A stretch of DNA of 30,208 nt from a virus. The stretch lies in IMG/VR virus record IMGVR_UViG_3300025120_000327, positions 1 to 30,208 of that record. One strand, written 5' to 3'. The first letter of the stretch is position 1. Each line of letters opens with the position of its first letter. Shown here in pieces: positions 8,077 to 13,433 of this stretch. The notes below the pieces were generated by a model. The model did no database searches. It was not told the DNA's origin and saw only the letters and a program-made list of their open reading frames with translations. Made by a program: the position numbers and the translations under genes.

Positions 8077-8250
8077 ATGTCAGCAAACGAATCATTATTA
8101 GCCGCAGTTGAAACATACGTGGCAGAATCAACCAAATTTGAAGGTGGTAATAAATCAGCAGGAACACGTGCAAGAGCCGCTTTACAAGATATTAAAAATC
8201 AAGCACAGGCACGCAGAGTAGAAATTCAAGCTAAGAAAAACGCAGGATAA
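8077..8250 (+). CDS. Small Hc1-like (histone H1-like) protein
   Basis: A 57-residue protein with the start ATG at 8077 and an AAAAAGGA Shine-Dalgarno ten bases upstream. It starts MSANESLLAAVETYVAES and continues through a FEGGNKSAGTRARAALQDIK core to a Lys-rich end (QAKKNAG). The GNK-x-AGTR-x-R-x-x-L-x-x-I-K pattern resembles the N-terminal domain of bacterial Hc1 histone-like proteins, which compact DNA in chlamydiae and occur as short versions in other bacteria. The family call is from motif memory. A nucleoid or phage-DNA binding role would be inference. Confidence 0.65.
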   Translation: MSANESLLAAVETYVAESTKFEGGNKSAGTRARAALQDIKNQAQARRVEIQAKKNAG

Positions 8251-8254
8251 TTAA

Positions 8255-8701
8255 ATGTCATATGATAATCCTTGGACTTACAACGAAACACCCTTTGAGT
8301 CTGAGGATATCAGTGACAACTATGGATTTGTATATAGAATCACAAACACAGAAAACGGACACGATTACATAGGTCGTAAATTTTTCTGGACAATCAAGAA
8401 GAGACCACCTCTAAAAGGCAAGAAAAATAAAAGACGAAGTACAGTCGAGACAGACTGGAAAACATATTACGGATCTTCCGATAGACTTGTAAGAGATATC
8501 GAAGAATTAGGTAAAGAAAAGTTTACACGTGAGATTATATTCTTATGTAAATCGCGTGGTGAAACTAACTATATGGAGGCATATTTTCAGTTTAAAGAAG
8601 ATGTCCTATTGCGAGAAGATAACTACAATGGGATTATTAATATTAGACTAGGAATAGGTTCCGTTAAAAATATTCTAGTAGAAGATTTAAAAAACATTTA
8701 A
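8255..8701 (+). CDS. GIY-YIG family endonuclease-like protein
   Basis: A 148-residue protein with a GIY-YIG-type nuclease core: YGFVYRITN (GIY position), 10 residues, then YIGRKFFW (YIG position). A WKTYYGSSDRL segment with a G-x-x-x-F motif follows, then FTREIIFLC and NYMEAYF, where the Glu could be the metal-binding residue. Such single-domain proteins are common free-standing genes in T4-like phages and may be homing endonucleases. The start overlaps nothing but lies four bases after the previous stop. No DNA-binding repeat domain follows, so it is a minimal version. It stands directly before the structured non-coding stretch, an arrangement seen with mobile introns, though no split gene is visible here. 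Confidence 0.75.
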   Translation: MSYDNPWTYNETPFESEDISDNYGFVYRITNTENGHDYIGRKFFWTIKKRPPLKGKKNKRRSTVETDWKTYYGSSDRLVRDIEELGKEKFTREIIFLCKSRGETNYMEAYFQFKEDVLLREDNYNGIINIRLGIGSVKNILVEDLKNI

Positions 8702-8728
8702 TAGTCAATGATGCAGATGTATTTCTGT

Positions 8729-8789
8729 GTCCTGCGGAGATAATAGGTAATGCCTATTTGGAACGTGTAGAGAAGACTACACACAGGAC
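8729..8789 (+). other. Three-way-junction RNA element within the structured locus
   Basis: The closing stem GTCCTG (8729-8734) pairs with CAGGAC (8784-8789). Inside are two perfect hairpins: AATAGG/CCTATT (8742-8747 with 8753-8758, loop TAATG) and GTGTAG/CTACAC (8765-8770 with 8777-8782, loop AGAAGA). The nested perfect pairing of three stems in 61 bases is unlikely to be chance. Confidence 0.6.
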
Positions 8790-8994
8790 GACACGGTAAC
8801 AATCTATAGGTATAAAAACCAAAAGATGTGGACACTGAGAAAAAGCAATCCACGTGACTTTCATAGTTGGTTAACTACGGTTATGAAAGCATCCGCCAGA
8901 TGAAGCTGAAGTAGGGGGTACAGGCTGACCGCCTCCGTGCTAGTGATTAGCAATCTTCTTTAGTTAGTATGCAGACAAGACTCAGATAAAGTGT

Positions 8995-9036
8995 CTTTCA
9001 TACTTTGCCTTGCACTAGGTGAAGTATGGCTGAAAG
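8995..9036 (+). other. Long composite stem-loop within the structured locus
   Basis: CTTTCA (8995) pairs with TGAAAG (9031), TACTT (9001) with AAGTA (9022), and CCT (9008) with AGG (9017), closed by a TGCACT loop. The 5' arm has a TG and the 3' arm TG and TGGC as internal loops or bulges. In total 14 base pairs fall in 42 bases. Confidence 0.6.
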
Positions 9037-9128
9037 ATCTAGATAAAGCAGTTAAAAACATATAGTAATCAATTAATAAATTAGCTTAAGAAATACTAGA
9101 AAAGAACTTCGATCGAAGAGACGAAGTT

Positions 9129-9148
9129 AGATGTCAAAGACATCTTTT
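9129..9148 (+). terminator. Intrinsic terminator closing the structured RNA locus
   Basis: AGATGTC (9129-9135), loop AAA, GACATCT (9139-9145), followed by further T residues to 9148. This is a plausible plus-strand terminator after the GIY-YIG gene and structured region, placed before the convergent minus-strand gene. The stem is AT-leaning, so strength is uncertain. Confidence 0.55.
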
Positions 9149-9156
9149 AAAAGAGC

Positions 9157-9174
9157 TTTGCATTGAAATGCAAA
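9157..9174 (-). terminator. Hairpin, probable terminator of the minus-strand gene at 9196
   Basis: TTTGCAT and ATGCAAA form a perfect 7-bp stem with a 4-base loop, 22 bases past the stop of the minus-strand gene. Read on the minus strand it is followed by GCTCTTTT, a weak U-tract. Confidence 0.4.
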
Positions 9175-9195
9175 ACCATTTCACGTCTACTTGAT

Positions 9196-9633
9196 CTATG
9201 ATGCAATAACCTTACCAGTAAATACATCAACAACTTCTTCGTCACCAAACTCAGCACGCATCTCCATTTGCTCTTCTTCTGAGTAACCGTGTTTCTCACG
9301 CATAGCTTGATAACGTGTAAGAAATTCTGTAGTTTCAATTGAGTTTTGTTTAGTTGAACGCTCAAACATTTCCCAAGTAATTGTACCGTCAACCACAGCC
9401 ATCTCTAAGATGTCAGTTGGACAAATGTTATCTGATGATACCCAACGAACTTCACCGTGTGCACCAAGTTTCCATTCCTTGTTACCTAATACAGCAACAC
9501 CATCACGGTGCCATTCACCTTCTGTTACAGAGCCACCTCTAATTGCCTCGCCTTTGTAGTTTAATTTTAGTGCAGTAGAGTTGTATTTTTCTTGTAGTAA
9601 CTCTAGTGTTGGATTCTCTGTTGTATGTGTCAT
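9196..9633 (-). CDS. Hypothetical protein, early-type monocistronic gene
   Basis: A 145-residue soluble, acidic protein (starts MTHTTENPTLELLQEKYN, ends DVFTGKVIAS). The middle carries a run of Gly/Trp-rich beta-type sequence (GGSVTEGEWHRDGVAVLG, then WKLGAHGEVRWV), and the C-terminal third is helical and Glu/Met-rich (KHGYSEEEQMEMRAEFGDEE). No catalytic motif or membrane segment is recognised. The start is supported by AAGGACA upstream. A near-consensus sigma70 promoter lies 34 bases before the start, and terminators lie on both sides, so it is a self-contained unit opposed to the surrounding genes. The function is unknown; a host-takeover role would fit the promoter but is not shown by the protein. 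Confidence 0.75.
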   Translation of the reverse strand: MTHTTENPTLELLQEKYNSTALKLNYKGEAIRGGSVTEGEWHRDGVAVLGNKEWKLGAHGEVRWVSSDNICPTDILEMAVVDGTITWEMFERSTKQNSIETTEFLTRYQAMREKHGYSEEEQMEMRAEFGDEEVVDVFTGKVIAS

Positions 9634-9666
9634 TTTATTTGTCCTTTTCCTAAGTTGTTAAATACA

Positions 9667-9695
9667 ATTATAGAGTCATTTTACCAAAAAGTCAA
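9667..9695 (-). promoter_or_regulatory. Sigma70-type promoter for the 145-residue gene
   Basis: On the minus strand, TTGACT (9695-9690), a spacer of exactly 17 bases, and TATAAT (9672-9667). Eleven of twelve consensus bases match. It lies just upstream of the ATG at 9633. Confidence 0.75.
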
Positions 9696-9719
9696 CCAAA
9701 ATAGCAAATTAAATCCAAA

Positions 9720-9747
9720 AAAAAGCACCCAGTTAAGAGTGCTTTTT
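9720..9747 (-). terminator. Intrinsic terminator, potentially bidirectional
   Basis: AAAAAGCAC (9720-9728) pairs with GTGCTTTTT (9739-9747) around a 10-base loop. On the minus strand the stem is followed by a run of eight T in total, placing it as the terminator of the small membrane-protein gene ending at 9801. The plus-strand reading also has a T-run. Confidence 0.7.
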
Positions 9748-9800
9748 CTTTATTACTTTGACTTTTGGAAATGGTGTAATCCATATTCAACTTCTTCGGA

Positions 9801-10034
9801 TTACTTCTTATTCCAGATTGAGTATAGTACCCATACTGCTACCAATCCTACTAAGCCTTCAGCTCCGAGGGTTTTGATAACGCCAGTTACAGAACCAATT
9901 ACGTCTGTTGCTGGTAAGAATGCAACTGCAGATCCCTTGAGTAGAACTTCTAATGCAATAAACATTGCCATTAGCGATACTGCTACGTCAGCGATACCTG
10001 CCGCCCAGTTCTTAATGTGTGTTAATACTTCCAT
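9801..10034 (-). CDS. Small two-helix membrane protein
   Basis: A 77-residue protein starting MEVLTHIKNWAAGIADVAVS. The start at 10034 is chosen because a perfect AGGAGG Shine-Dalgarno lies eight bases upstream; a longer in-frame start at 10085 lacks one. Two hydrophobic segments are clear: about residues 13-32 (IADVAVSLMAMFIALEVLL) and 55-73 (GLVGLVAVWVLYSIW), with a Lys-rich C-terminus. Small size and two helices fit a holin-like or other inner-membrane protein, but no family is firmly recognised. A consensus sigma70 promoter drives it, with a roughly 100-base leader, and a terminator follows. An early promoter would be unusual for a holin, so a membrane-modifying role early in infection is an alternative. 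Confidence 0.75.
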   Translation of the reverse strand: MEVLTHIKNWAAGIADVAVSLMAMFIALEVLLKGSAVAFLPATDVIGSVTGVIKTLGAEGLVGLVAVWVLYSIWNKK

Positions 10035-10047
10035 TTTATTTCCTCCT

Positions 10048-10060
10048 GGGGAATGTCCCC
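10048..10060 (-). promoter_or_regulatory. Hairpin just upstream of the Shine-Dalgarno of the membrane-protein gene
   Basis: GGGGA and TCCCC form a 5-bp stem with a 3-base loop directly abutting the AGGAGG of the gene starting at 10034. It could modulate ribosome access or protect the 5' leader. This is suggestive only. Confidence 0.35.
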
Positions 10061-10115
10061 GTTTTAAAATAGCAAGACAGTTCAATAATAGTCTTAAGAA
10101 ACTTACCTGCTCTAT

Positions 10116-10123
10116 TATTTAGG
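10116..10123 (-). promoter_or_regulatory. Possible second (late-type) promoter CCTAAATA
   Basis: The minus strand reads CCTAAATA about 80 bases upstream of the ATG at 10034. It resembles the variant late boxes elsewhere in this window and would allow late expression of the membrane protein. Short and weak evidence. Confidence 0.25.
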
Positions 10124-10138
10124 TTGTCTTACTGTATT

Positions 10139-10167
10139 ATTATACTGTCGTTTAACGGAGATGTCAA
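10139..10167 (-). promoter_or_regulatory. Perfect-consensus sigma70 promoter for the membrane-protein gene
   Basis: On the minus strand, TTGACA (10167-10162), a 17-base spacer, and TATAAT (10144-10139): all twelve consensus bases and the optimal spacing. The transcript would have a leader of about 100 bases before the ATG at 10034. Confidence 0.85.
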
Positions 10168-10185
10168 TCGGATAACTACGTCAGC

Positions 10186-10203
10186 TGTGGCAAAAATGCC
10201 ACA
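10186..10203 (-). terminator. Perfect hairpin after the gp26 frameshift ORF
   Basis: TGTGGCA and TGCCACA form a perfect 7-bp stem with a four-base loop, eight bases beyond the TAA of the gp26 extension. There is no U-tract after it on the minus strand, so it may be a processing or 3'-end-protecting structure rather than a strong intrinsic terminator. Confidence 0.45.
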
Positions 10204-10210
10204 ATGCAAT

Positions 10211-10441
10211 TTAAAAGTAAGGGAGTTTAGTTTTTTCTGTTGTTTCCATATTACTTTTGATAATTGCGTGGATTATTTCTCTTTCTTTTGGACCTAGCAT
10301 CAATGAGGCGTCATAGCTTAAACCCCCTCGCATATGCCAGGACATTCTCAACGCATCATCTCTATAGGCTCTTACCTCTTTGTCGTATCCTTCTAAAAAT
10401 TCAACGACAGCGTCTTGGTCTAACGTTAAGAGCCTTCTACG
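10211..10441 (-). CDS. -1 frame extension of gp26 (frameshift product C-terminal part)
   Basis: Seventy-six codons stay open in the -1 frame relative to gp26, from CGT at 10441 to the TAA at 10213-10211. The peptide starts RRRLLTLDQDAVVEFLEGYD, has the central motif MSWHMRGGLSYDASLMLG followed by KEREIIHAIIKSN, and ends TEKTKLPYF. It has no usable start before its 33rd codon (ATG at 10345, without a Shine-Dalgarno), and the frame is closed by a stop only some 40 bases upstream of the overlap. The motif block looks like real, conserved protein. The best explanation is translation by -1 frameshifting from gp26 at 10441-10447, giving a fusion of about 361 residues. An alternative is a 44-residue protein from the internal ATG. 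Confidence 0.75.
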   Translation of the reverse strand, partial: RRRLLTLDQDAVVEFLEGYDKEVRAYRDDALRMSWHMRGGLSYDASLMLGPKEREIIHAIIKSNMETTEKTKLPYF

Positions 10442-11295
10442 AAAAAACTTGCGTAGTCGAAGCTGATAGTGATTTCGAATTCTTTACCACATTCTTCATT
10501 GTTACAGTTAACTTTTACAGGATCAACACCTGACTGTTCATTAAGCTCAGAGATGTAGTTTTTTATTTTACGTACTACATCGTTACTGGCATTACTGTAA
10601 AATTCAAATATATGTTTTGGATCTGTAACAACTTCACCCGTTTCAGTTTCAATTGAACGAGTACTGTTAGCCATGAACAATGTGTTTAGTTCAATAACCT
10701 TAGATAGGTGCTTGTCAAATATTGGTTTATTTTCTTCAGGATTATCTGCTATGTCTTGTAAACTACGCAGTATCTGTTGTTCTTCAAATGCTATCATATT
10801 ACTTTTATTAACATTGAAGTAGGCCTGTGGATAAACTTTTATTTTTAGTCCATCTACAGATAATGGTATATCCCAATCTGGTGGTGAAATACTAGAAAGA
10901 GTATGTCCTAAATCAATAGCATACTCACTTTCTTTGGAGCAATGTGGACAAGTAGAAGTAAAATCCATTTGATTACCGTATGTAGCAATACGTACAGCAA
11001 TTAAACAGGCATCTACATCTGTGCTAGGCATCTTCCAAGCATCTTTAATGTCTGGACAACAGCTTTCAATTACATTAACTACTCCCTGTCCGTTTAATAA
11101 AGCGTCTGGTGTCTTTAATGTTATTTCATCTTTGGTAGTCATTGACAGCACGCCAAGCTCAGAATTCTGAGGCATCACAAGTGCATCCTTTGGCCACCAC
11201 TTTCCTTGCCCAGGTAGTTTAAAATAAATCGCAGGTTGCCTAAAATGCGTAGCAAGTGGATTACTAGATGCGATTTCCGAAGTGTTTTGATCCAT
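10426..11295 (-). CDS. 26: gp26-like baseplate/tail assembly protein
   Basis: A 289-residue protein of the T4 gp26 baseplate-hub family. Visible are an N-terminal domain (FRQPAIYFKLPGQGKWWP, then DEITLKTPDALLNGQGV and a SCCPDIKD segment) and a zinc-ribbon-like pair: CPHC near residue 113 and C-x4-C (CNNEEC) near 270. The Cys pattern flanks a helical middle domain. T4 gp26 has 208 residues, so this version is longer. A TATAAATA late box lies 44 bases upstream of the ATG; a GGGGAT sequence is the only Shine-Dalgarno candidate. Near its end is a T TTT TTC slippery site leading to a second frame. Together with the tape-measure-like gene next door this suggests it acts as the tail assembly chaperone. 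Confidence 0.8.
   Translation of the reverse strand: MDQNTSEIASSNPLATHFRQPAIYFKLPGQGKWWPKDALVMPQNSELGVLSMTTKDEITLKTPDALLNGQGVVNVIESCCPDIKDAWKMPSTDVDACLIAVRIATYGNQMDFTSTCPHCSKESEYAIDLGHTLSSISPPDWDIPLSVDGLKIKVYPQAYFNVNKSNMIAFEEQQILRSLQDIADNPEENKPIFDKHLSKVIELNTLFMANSTRSIETETGEVVTDPKHIFEFYSNASNDVVRKIKNYISELNEQSGVDPVKVNCNNEECGKEFEITISFDYASFFVEGS
10441..10447 (-). promoter_or_regulatory. Slippery heptamer T TTT TTC for -1 frameshifting in gp26
   Basis: In the gp26 frame the minus strand reads AGT TTT TTC, a canonical X XXY YYZ heptamer, four codons before the gp26 stop. Slipping back one base leads straight into the 76-codon open frame. Downstream, TTAACG and CGTTGA can pair (one G-U) and may act as a weak stimulatory stem. 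Confidence 0.75.
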
Positions 11296-11307
11296 GGTTG
11301 AATCCCC

Positions 11308-11315
11308 GATAAATA
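11308..11315 (+). promoter_or_regulatory. Late promoter box (GATAAATA) for the tape-measure gene
   Basis: GATAAATA lies 61 bases upstream of the ATG at 11377. It matches the box before several other structural genes in this window. It faces the minus-strand TATAAATA at 11339-11346. Confidence 0.6.
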
Positions 11316-11338
11316 ATAGAGTAATACATTATATCATA

Positions 11339-11346
11339 TATTTATA
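11339..11346 (-). promoter_or_regulatory. Late promoter box (TATAAATA) for gp26
   Basis: The plus strand reads TATTTATA, giving the exact T4 late element on the minus strand, 43 bases upstream of the gp26 ATG at 11295. Second exact TATAAATA of the window. Confidence 0.75.
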
Positions 11347-11376
11347 GTGCGACTAACGTAGGTTAATAAAAAACAG

Positions 11377-13353
11377 ATGGCTGAAGAAGATAACCAGGAA
11401 ACAATTAACAAGATAAACGAGACCGGGGAAAGGTTTGGGTTTGTTAATAAAATTCTGGCCAAGTTCTCAGCTCAGATCATAAAGTCAACAAAATCCACTG
11501 AAGAACAATTTAAAGATCTTAATAAAGAAGCGGCTAAAAATGCGGATGCCACTAAAAAAGCCACCAATGACCAACAGAAAAAGGCTCTCCAAGAAAAGAA
11601 ACAAGATATAGAAAAGGCGAAACGAAGGGTAGAATATGACAGGATACTTGAGGACTCTAGCGAAGCACTAGTTAAAGCCACAGGTGCACTTACTGCACAA
11701 TTAACAACATCTATACAGGATAATAGTGGTGCTGTTGCAATATCTAGTAAGGTAATGTCCGCTGGTATGGGTTTCGTAGGTTCTGCGTCACAAACAGCTG
11801 GTACTGCGTTACAGGTACTTGGGGGTGGTATGATAGCGGCTGGAGTTGCAACAATGGGATTTACAGCGGCTATAGGCGCTGTGGTATATGGGGCAGGCCT
11901 TTTACTTAATGTACTGGGTGGCGCGACCACAGCCTTAGGGAAATTTGCTGTAGAAGCATTGAGCAAGGAATTAGAAAAAACAATAGTTGCATTTGGTAAA
12001 GCTAGCTCAGGTGGAGCATTATTTGCAGACGGAATGACTGGACTGAGAGATGCCGCCAAAAATGCCGGTCTAACTATAGAACAGTTTTCTGAAACAATAC
12101 AGAGACAAAGTGCAAACATTGCCGCCGCTGGTCTAAGTGTACCACAAGGAGTTAAACGGCTAGGTAACGCTCTAAGGGCAGGTGGTGATGAGTTACGTGG
12201 TAACTTAATTAATCTTGGATTTTCTATAGCAGAACAAGGTGACCTAGTAGCAGAAACAATGGCGCTAATGAGACAGAGTGGACAACCACTGCGAGCAAAC
12301 GGAACACAGATAGCAGTACAAACAGAAAGGTATGCAGAAAATCTTAGGATAATTGCCGCAATAACAGGTGAAGATGCTAAGAAAAAAATGGCACAAACCA
12401 GAGAAATAACTAACCAGCTGGCATTCCAACAAAAACTAGCAGGTATGGACGAAGATCAAAGAATAAAGATCATTAATGGTATGGCAAATATGCCAGCGGC
12501 CCTACAGAAAAATGTTAGAGATATTGTGTTATTTGGATCAGTAATAAACACAACTGGTGCTACTTTAACAGCACTAAGTCCAAATATACAAGGACTGCAA
12601 AACTCAATAGCCTCACAAGTTACTGCTGGAACATTAAACGCAGATTCAGCCAGAATGGCAACCAAACAATTTAATGCAGGCATACGAGCAGAACTTGCGG
12701 ATCAGAGTGGTGCATTTAGTTCGATAGCACTAGCACAGAGTGCAGGACTAAGTGGATTAGCCAGTGATGTAGCGGCTTTAGCTACAAATCTGTTAGTACA
12801 GGTGACACCAGATAAAGCCGCTATTACTGCCGCAGAAGAAGCAGTACGAAATCAAAAGAAAACAACTGACGAGCTAACAGATAATGTTAAAGACGCATCG
12901 ATTGCGGCCCAAAAACTAGCAACAGCAATACAAGATTCGTTGCTAGCACCAATGGGTCTTTTTGCTGATGCAACTAAAGGCATAACCGAAGGGATGGTCA
13001 AGGTTGTAGATAAACTTTACGAATTGGCTGGAGTAGTGAATCCGAACAAAGATTTCGGGACGTCCACATCACAGAACATCGGACCGGATTATACCTCAGT
13101 ATCAGGAATTCTGGCTGACACAAAGATGTCAAAAGGTGGCGTTGCTACGGGACCAGTGAGTGGATATGCCGCAACCCTACACGGTACAGAAGCAGTTGTG
13201 CCATTGCCAGACGGTAAGAATATACCAGTTAATCTAGATACTTCAAGTATAACAACTGCACTACAACATCAAACAGCAACCATTTCCGAATTACTCAGAG
13301 CCCAACAGCAGAGTAACCAACTAACATCACAACTATTATCAGTAAGTGTCTAG
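11377..13353 (+). CDS. Probable tail tape measure protein
   Basis: A 658-residue protein with tape-measure architecture: a charged, coiled-coil N-terminus (about 1-100, with repeated Lys/Glu heptads), a long Gly/Ala-rich hydrophobic region (about 120-200, such as GGGMIAAGVATMGFTAAIG), helical middle segments, and a C-terminal tail near residue 584 reading KGGVATGPVSGY, then LHGTEAVVPLPDG and IPVNL. The last block is a common ending in phage tape measure proteins. T4's gp29 (590 residues) has this role. Adjacency to the frameshifted gp26 fits the chaperone-tape measure arrangement of lambda-like tails. The ATG has no strong Shine-Dalgarno; a GATAAATA late box is upstream. The assignment is by architecture. 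Confidence 0.65.
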   Translation: MAEEDNQETINKINETGERFGFVNKILAKFSAQIIKSTKSTEEQFKDLNKEAAKNADATKKATNDQQKKALQEKKQDIEKAKRRVEYDRILEDSSEALVKATGALTAQLTTSIQDNSGAVAISSKVMSAGMGFVGSASQTAGTALQVLGGGMIAAGVATMGFTAAIGAVVYGAGLLLNVLGGATTALGKFAVEALSKELEKTIVAFGKASSGGALFADGMTGLRDAAKNAGLTIEQFSETIQRQSANIAAAGLSVPQGVKRLGNALRAGGDELRGNLINLGFSIAEQGDLVAETMALMRQSGQPLRANGTQIAVQTERYAENLRIIAAITGEDAKKKMAQTREITNQLAFQQKLAGMDEDQRIKIINGMANMPAALQKNVRDIVLFGSVINTTGATLTALSPNIQGLQNSIASQVTAGTLNADSARMATKQFNAGIRAELADQSGAFSSIALAQSAGLSGLASDVAALATNLLVQVTPDKAAITAAEEAVRNQKKTTDELTDNVKDASIAAQKLATAIQDSLLAPMGLFADATKGITEGMVKVVDKLYELAGVVNPNKDFGTSTSQNIGPDYTSVSGILADTKMSKGGVATGPVSGYAATLHGTEAVVPLPDGKNIPVNLDTSSITTALQHQTATISELLRAQQQSNQLTSQLLSVSV

Positions 13354-13356
13354 GAC

Positions 13357-13364
13357 GATAAATA
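13357..13364 (+). promoter_or_regulatory. Late promoter box (GATAAATA) upstream of gp20
   Basis: GATAAATA starts three bases after the stop of the tape-measure-like gene and 69 bases before the gp20 start. It is the first of two promoter candidates in this 80-base gap. Confidence 0.6.
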
Positions 13365-13377
13365 CACTAAACAACGG

Positions 13378-13406
13378 TTGACCTTACAGTAGTAATACTA
13401 TATACT
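13378..13406 (+). promoter_or_regulatory. Sigma70-type promoter upstream of gp20
   Basis: TTGACC (13378-13383), exactly 17 bases, then TATACT (13401-13406); ten of twelve consensus bases. It sits between the late box and the gp20 start, so the head operon may be read by both forms of polymerase. Confidence 0.5.
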
Positions 13407-13433
13407 AATAACTGTAAATAGAGAGAATATAAT

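Larger units (their letters stand above)
8702..9180 (+). ncRNA. Candidate structured non-coding RNA locus
   Basis: No credible gene is present in these 480 bases; the longest plus-strand ATG frame noticed, at 8827, ends after 25 codons. Instead there is a chain of strong inverted repeats: a three-way junction (8729-8789), TGTGGA/TCCACG (8827-8854), CTTTCATA/TATGAAAG (8858-8889, with an inner TAGTT-GGTT-AACTA hairpin), a G/C-rich stretch near 8912-8940, a long composite stem (8995-9036), AACTTCG/CGAAGTT (about 9104-9128), and a terminator (9129-9148). The regular spacing and closing terminator suggest a plus-strand transcript. I do not recognise it as tmRNA, RNase P, 6S or a tRNA, and no group I intron core is evident. 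The family is unknown. Confidence 0.55.

Noticed and set aside
8827-8904. 25-codon ATG frame in the structured region
   Set aside because: No Shine-Dalgarno, and it runs straight through two perfect inverted repeats, so the sequence is better explained as RNA structure.
8702-9128. Group I intron, tmRNA or tRNA in the structured region
   Set aside because: The neighbouring GIY-YIG gene suggested an intron, but no split exon is present and I could not find the conserved core pairing pattern; no T-loop GTTCGA-type sequence or CCA end for a tRNA or tmRNA.
9147-9392. 81-codon minus-strand frame overlapping the 145-residue gene
   Set aside because: It lies out of frame within the better-supported gene that has promoter and Shine-Dalgarno, and its product has no recognisable features.
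10264-10533. 89-codon plus-strand frame
   Set aside because: It is antisense to the gp26 end and its -1 frame extension; composition is not protein-like and no ribosome site is seen.
11472-12119. 215-codon minus-strand open frame
   Set aside because: It is the antisense shadow of the Ala/Gly-rich tape-measure gene; no promoter, no ribosome site, low-complexity product.
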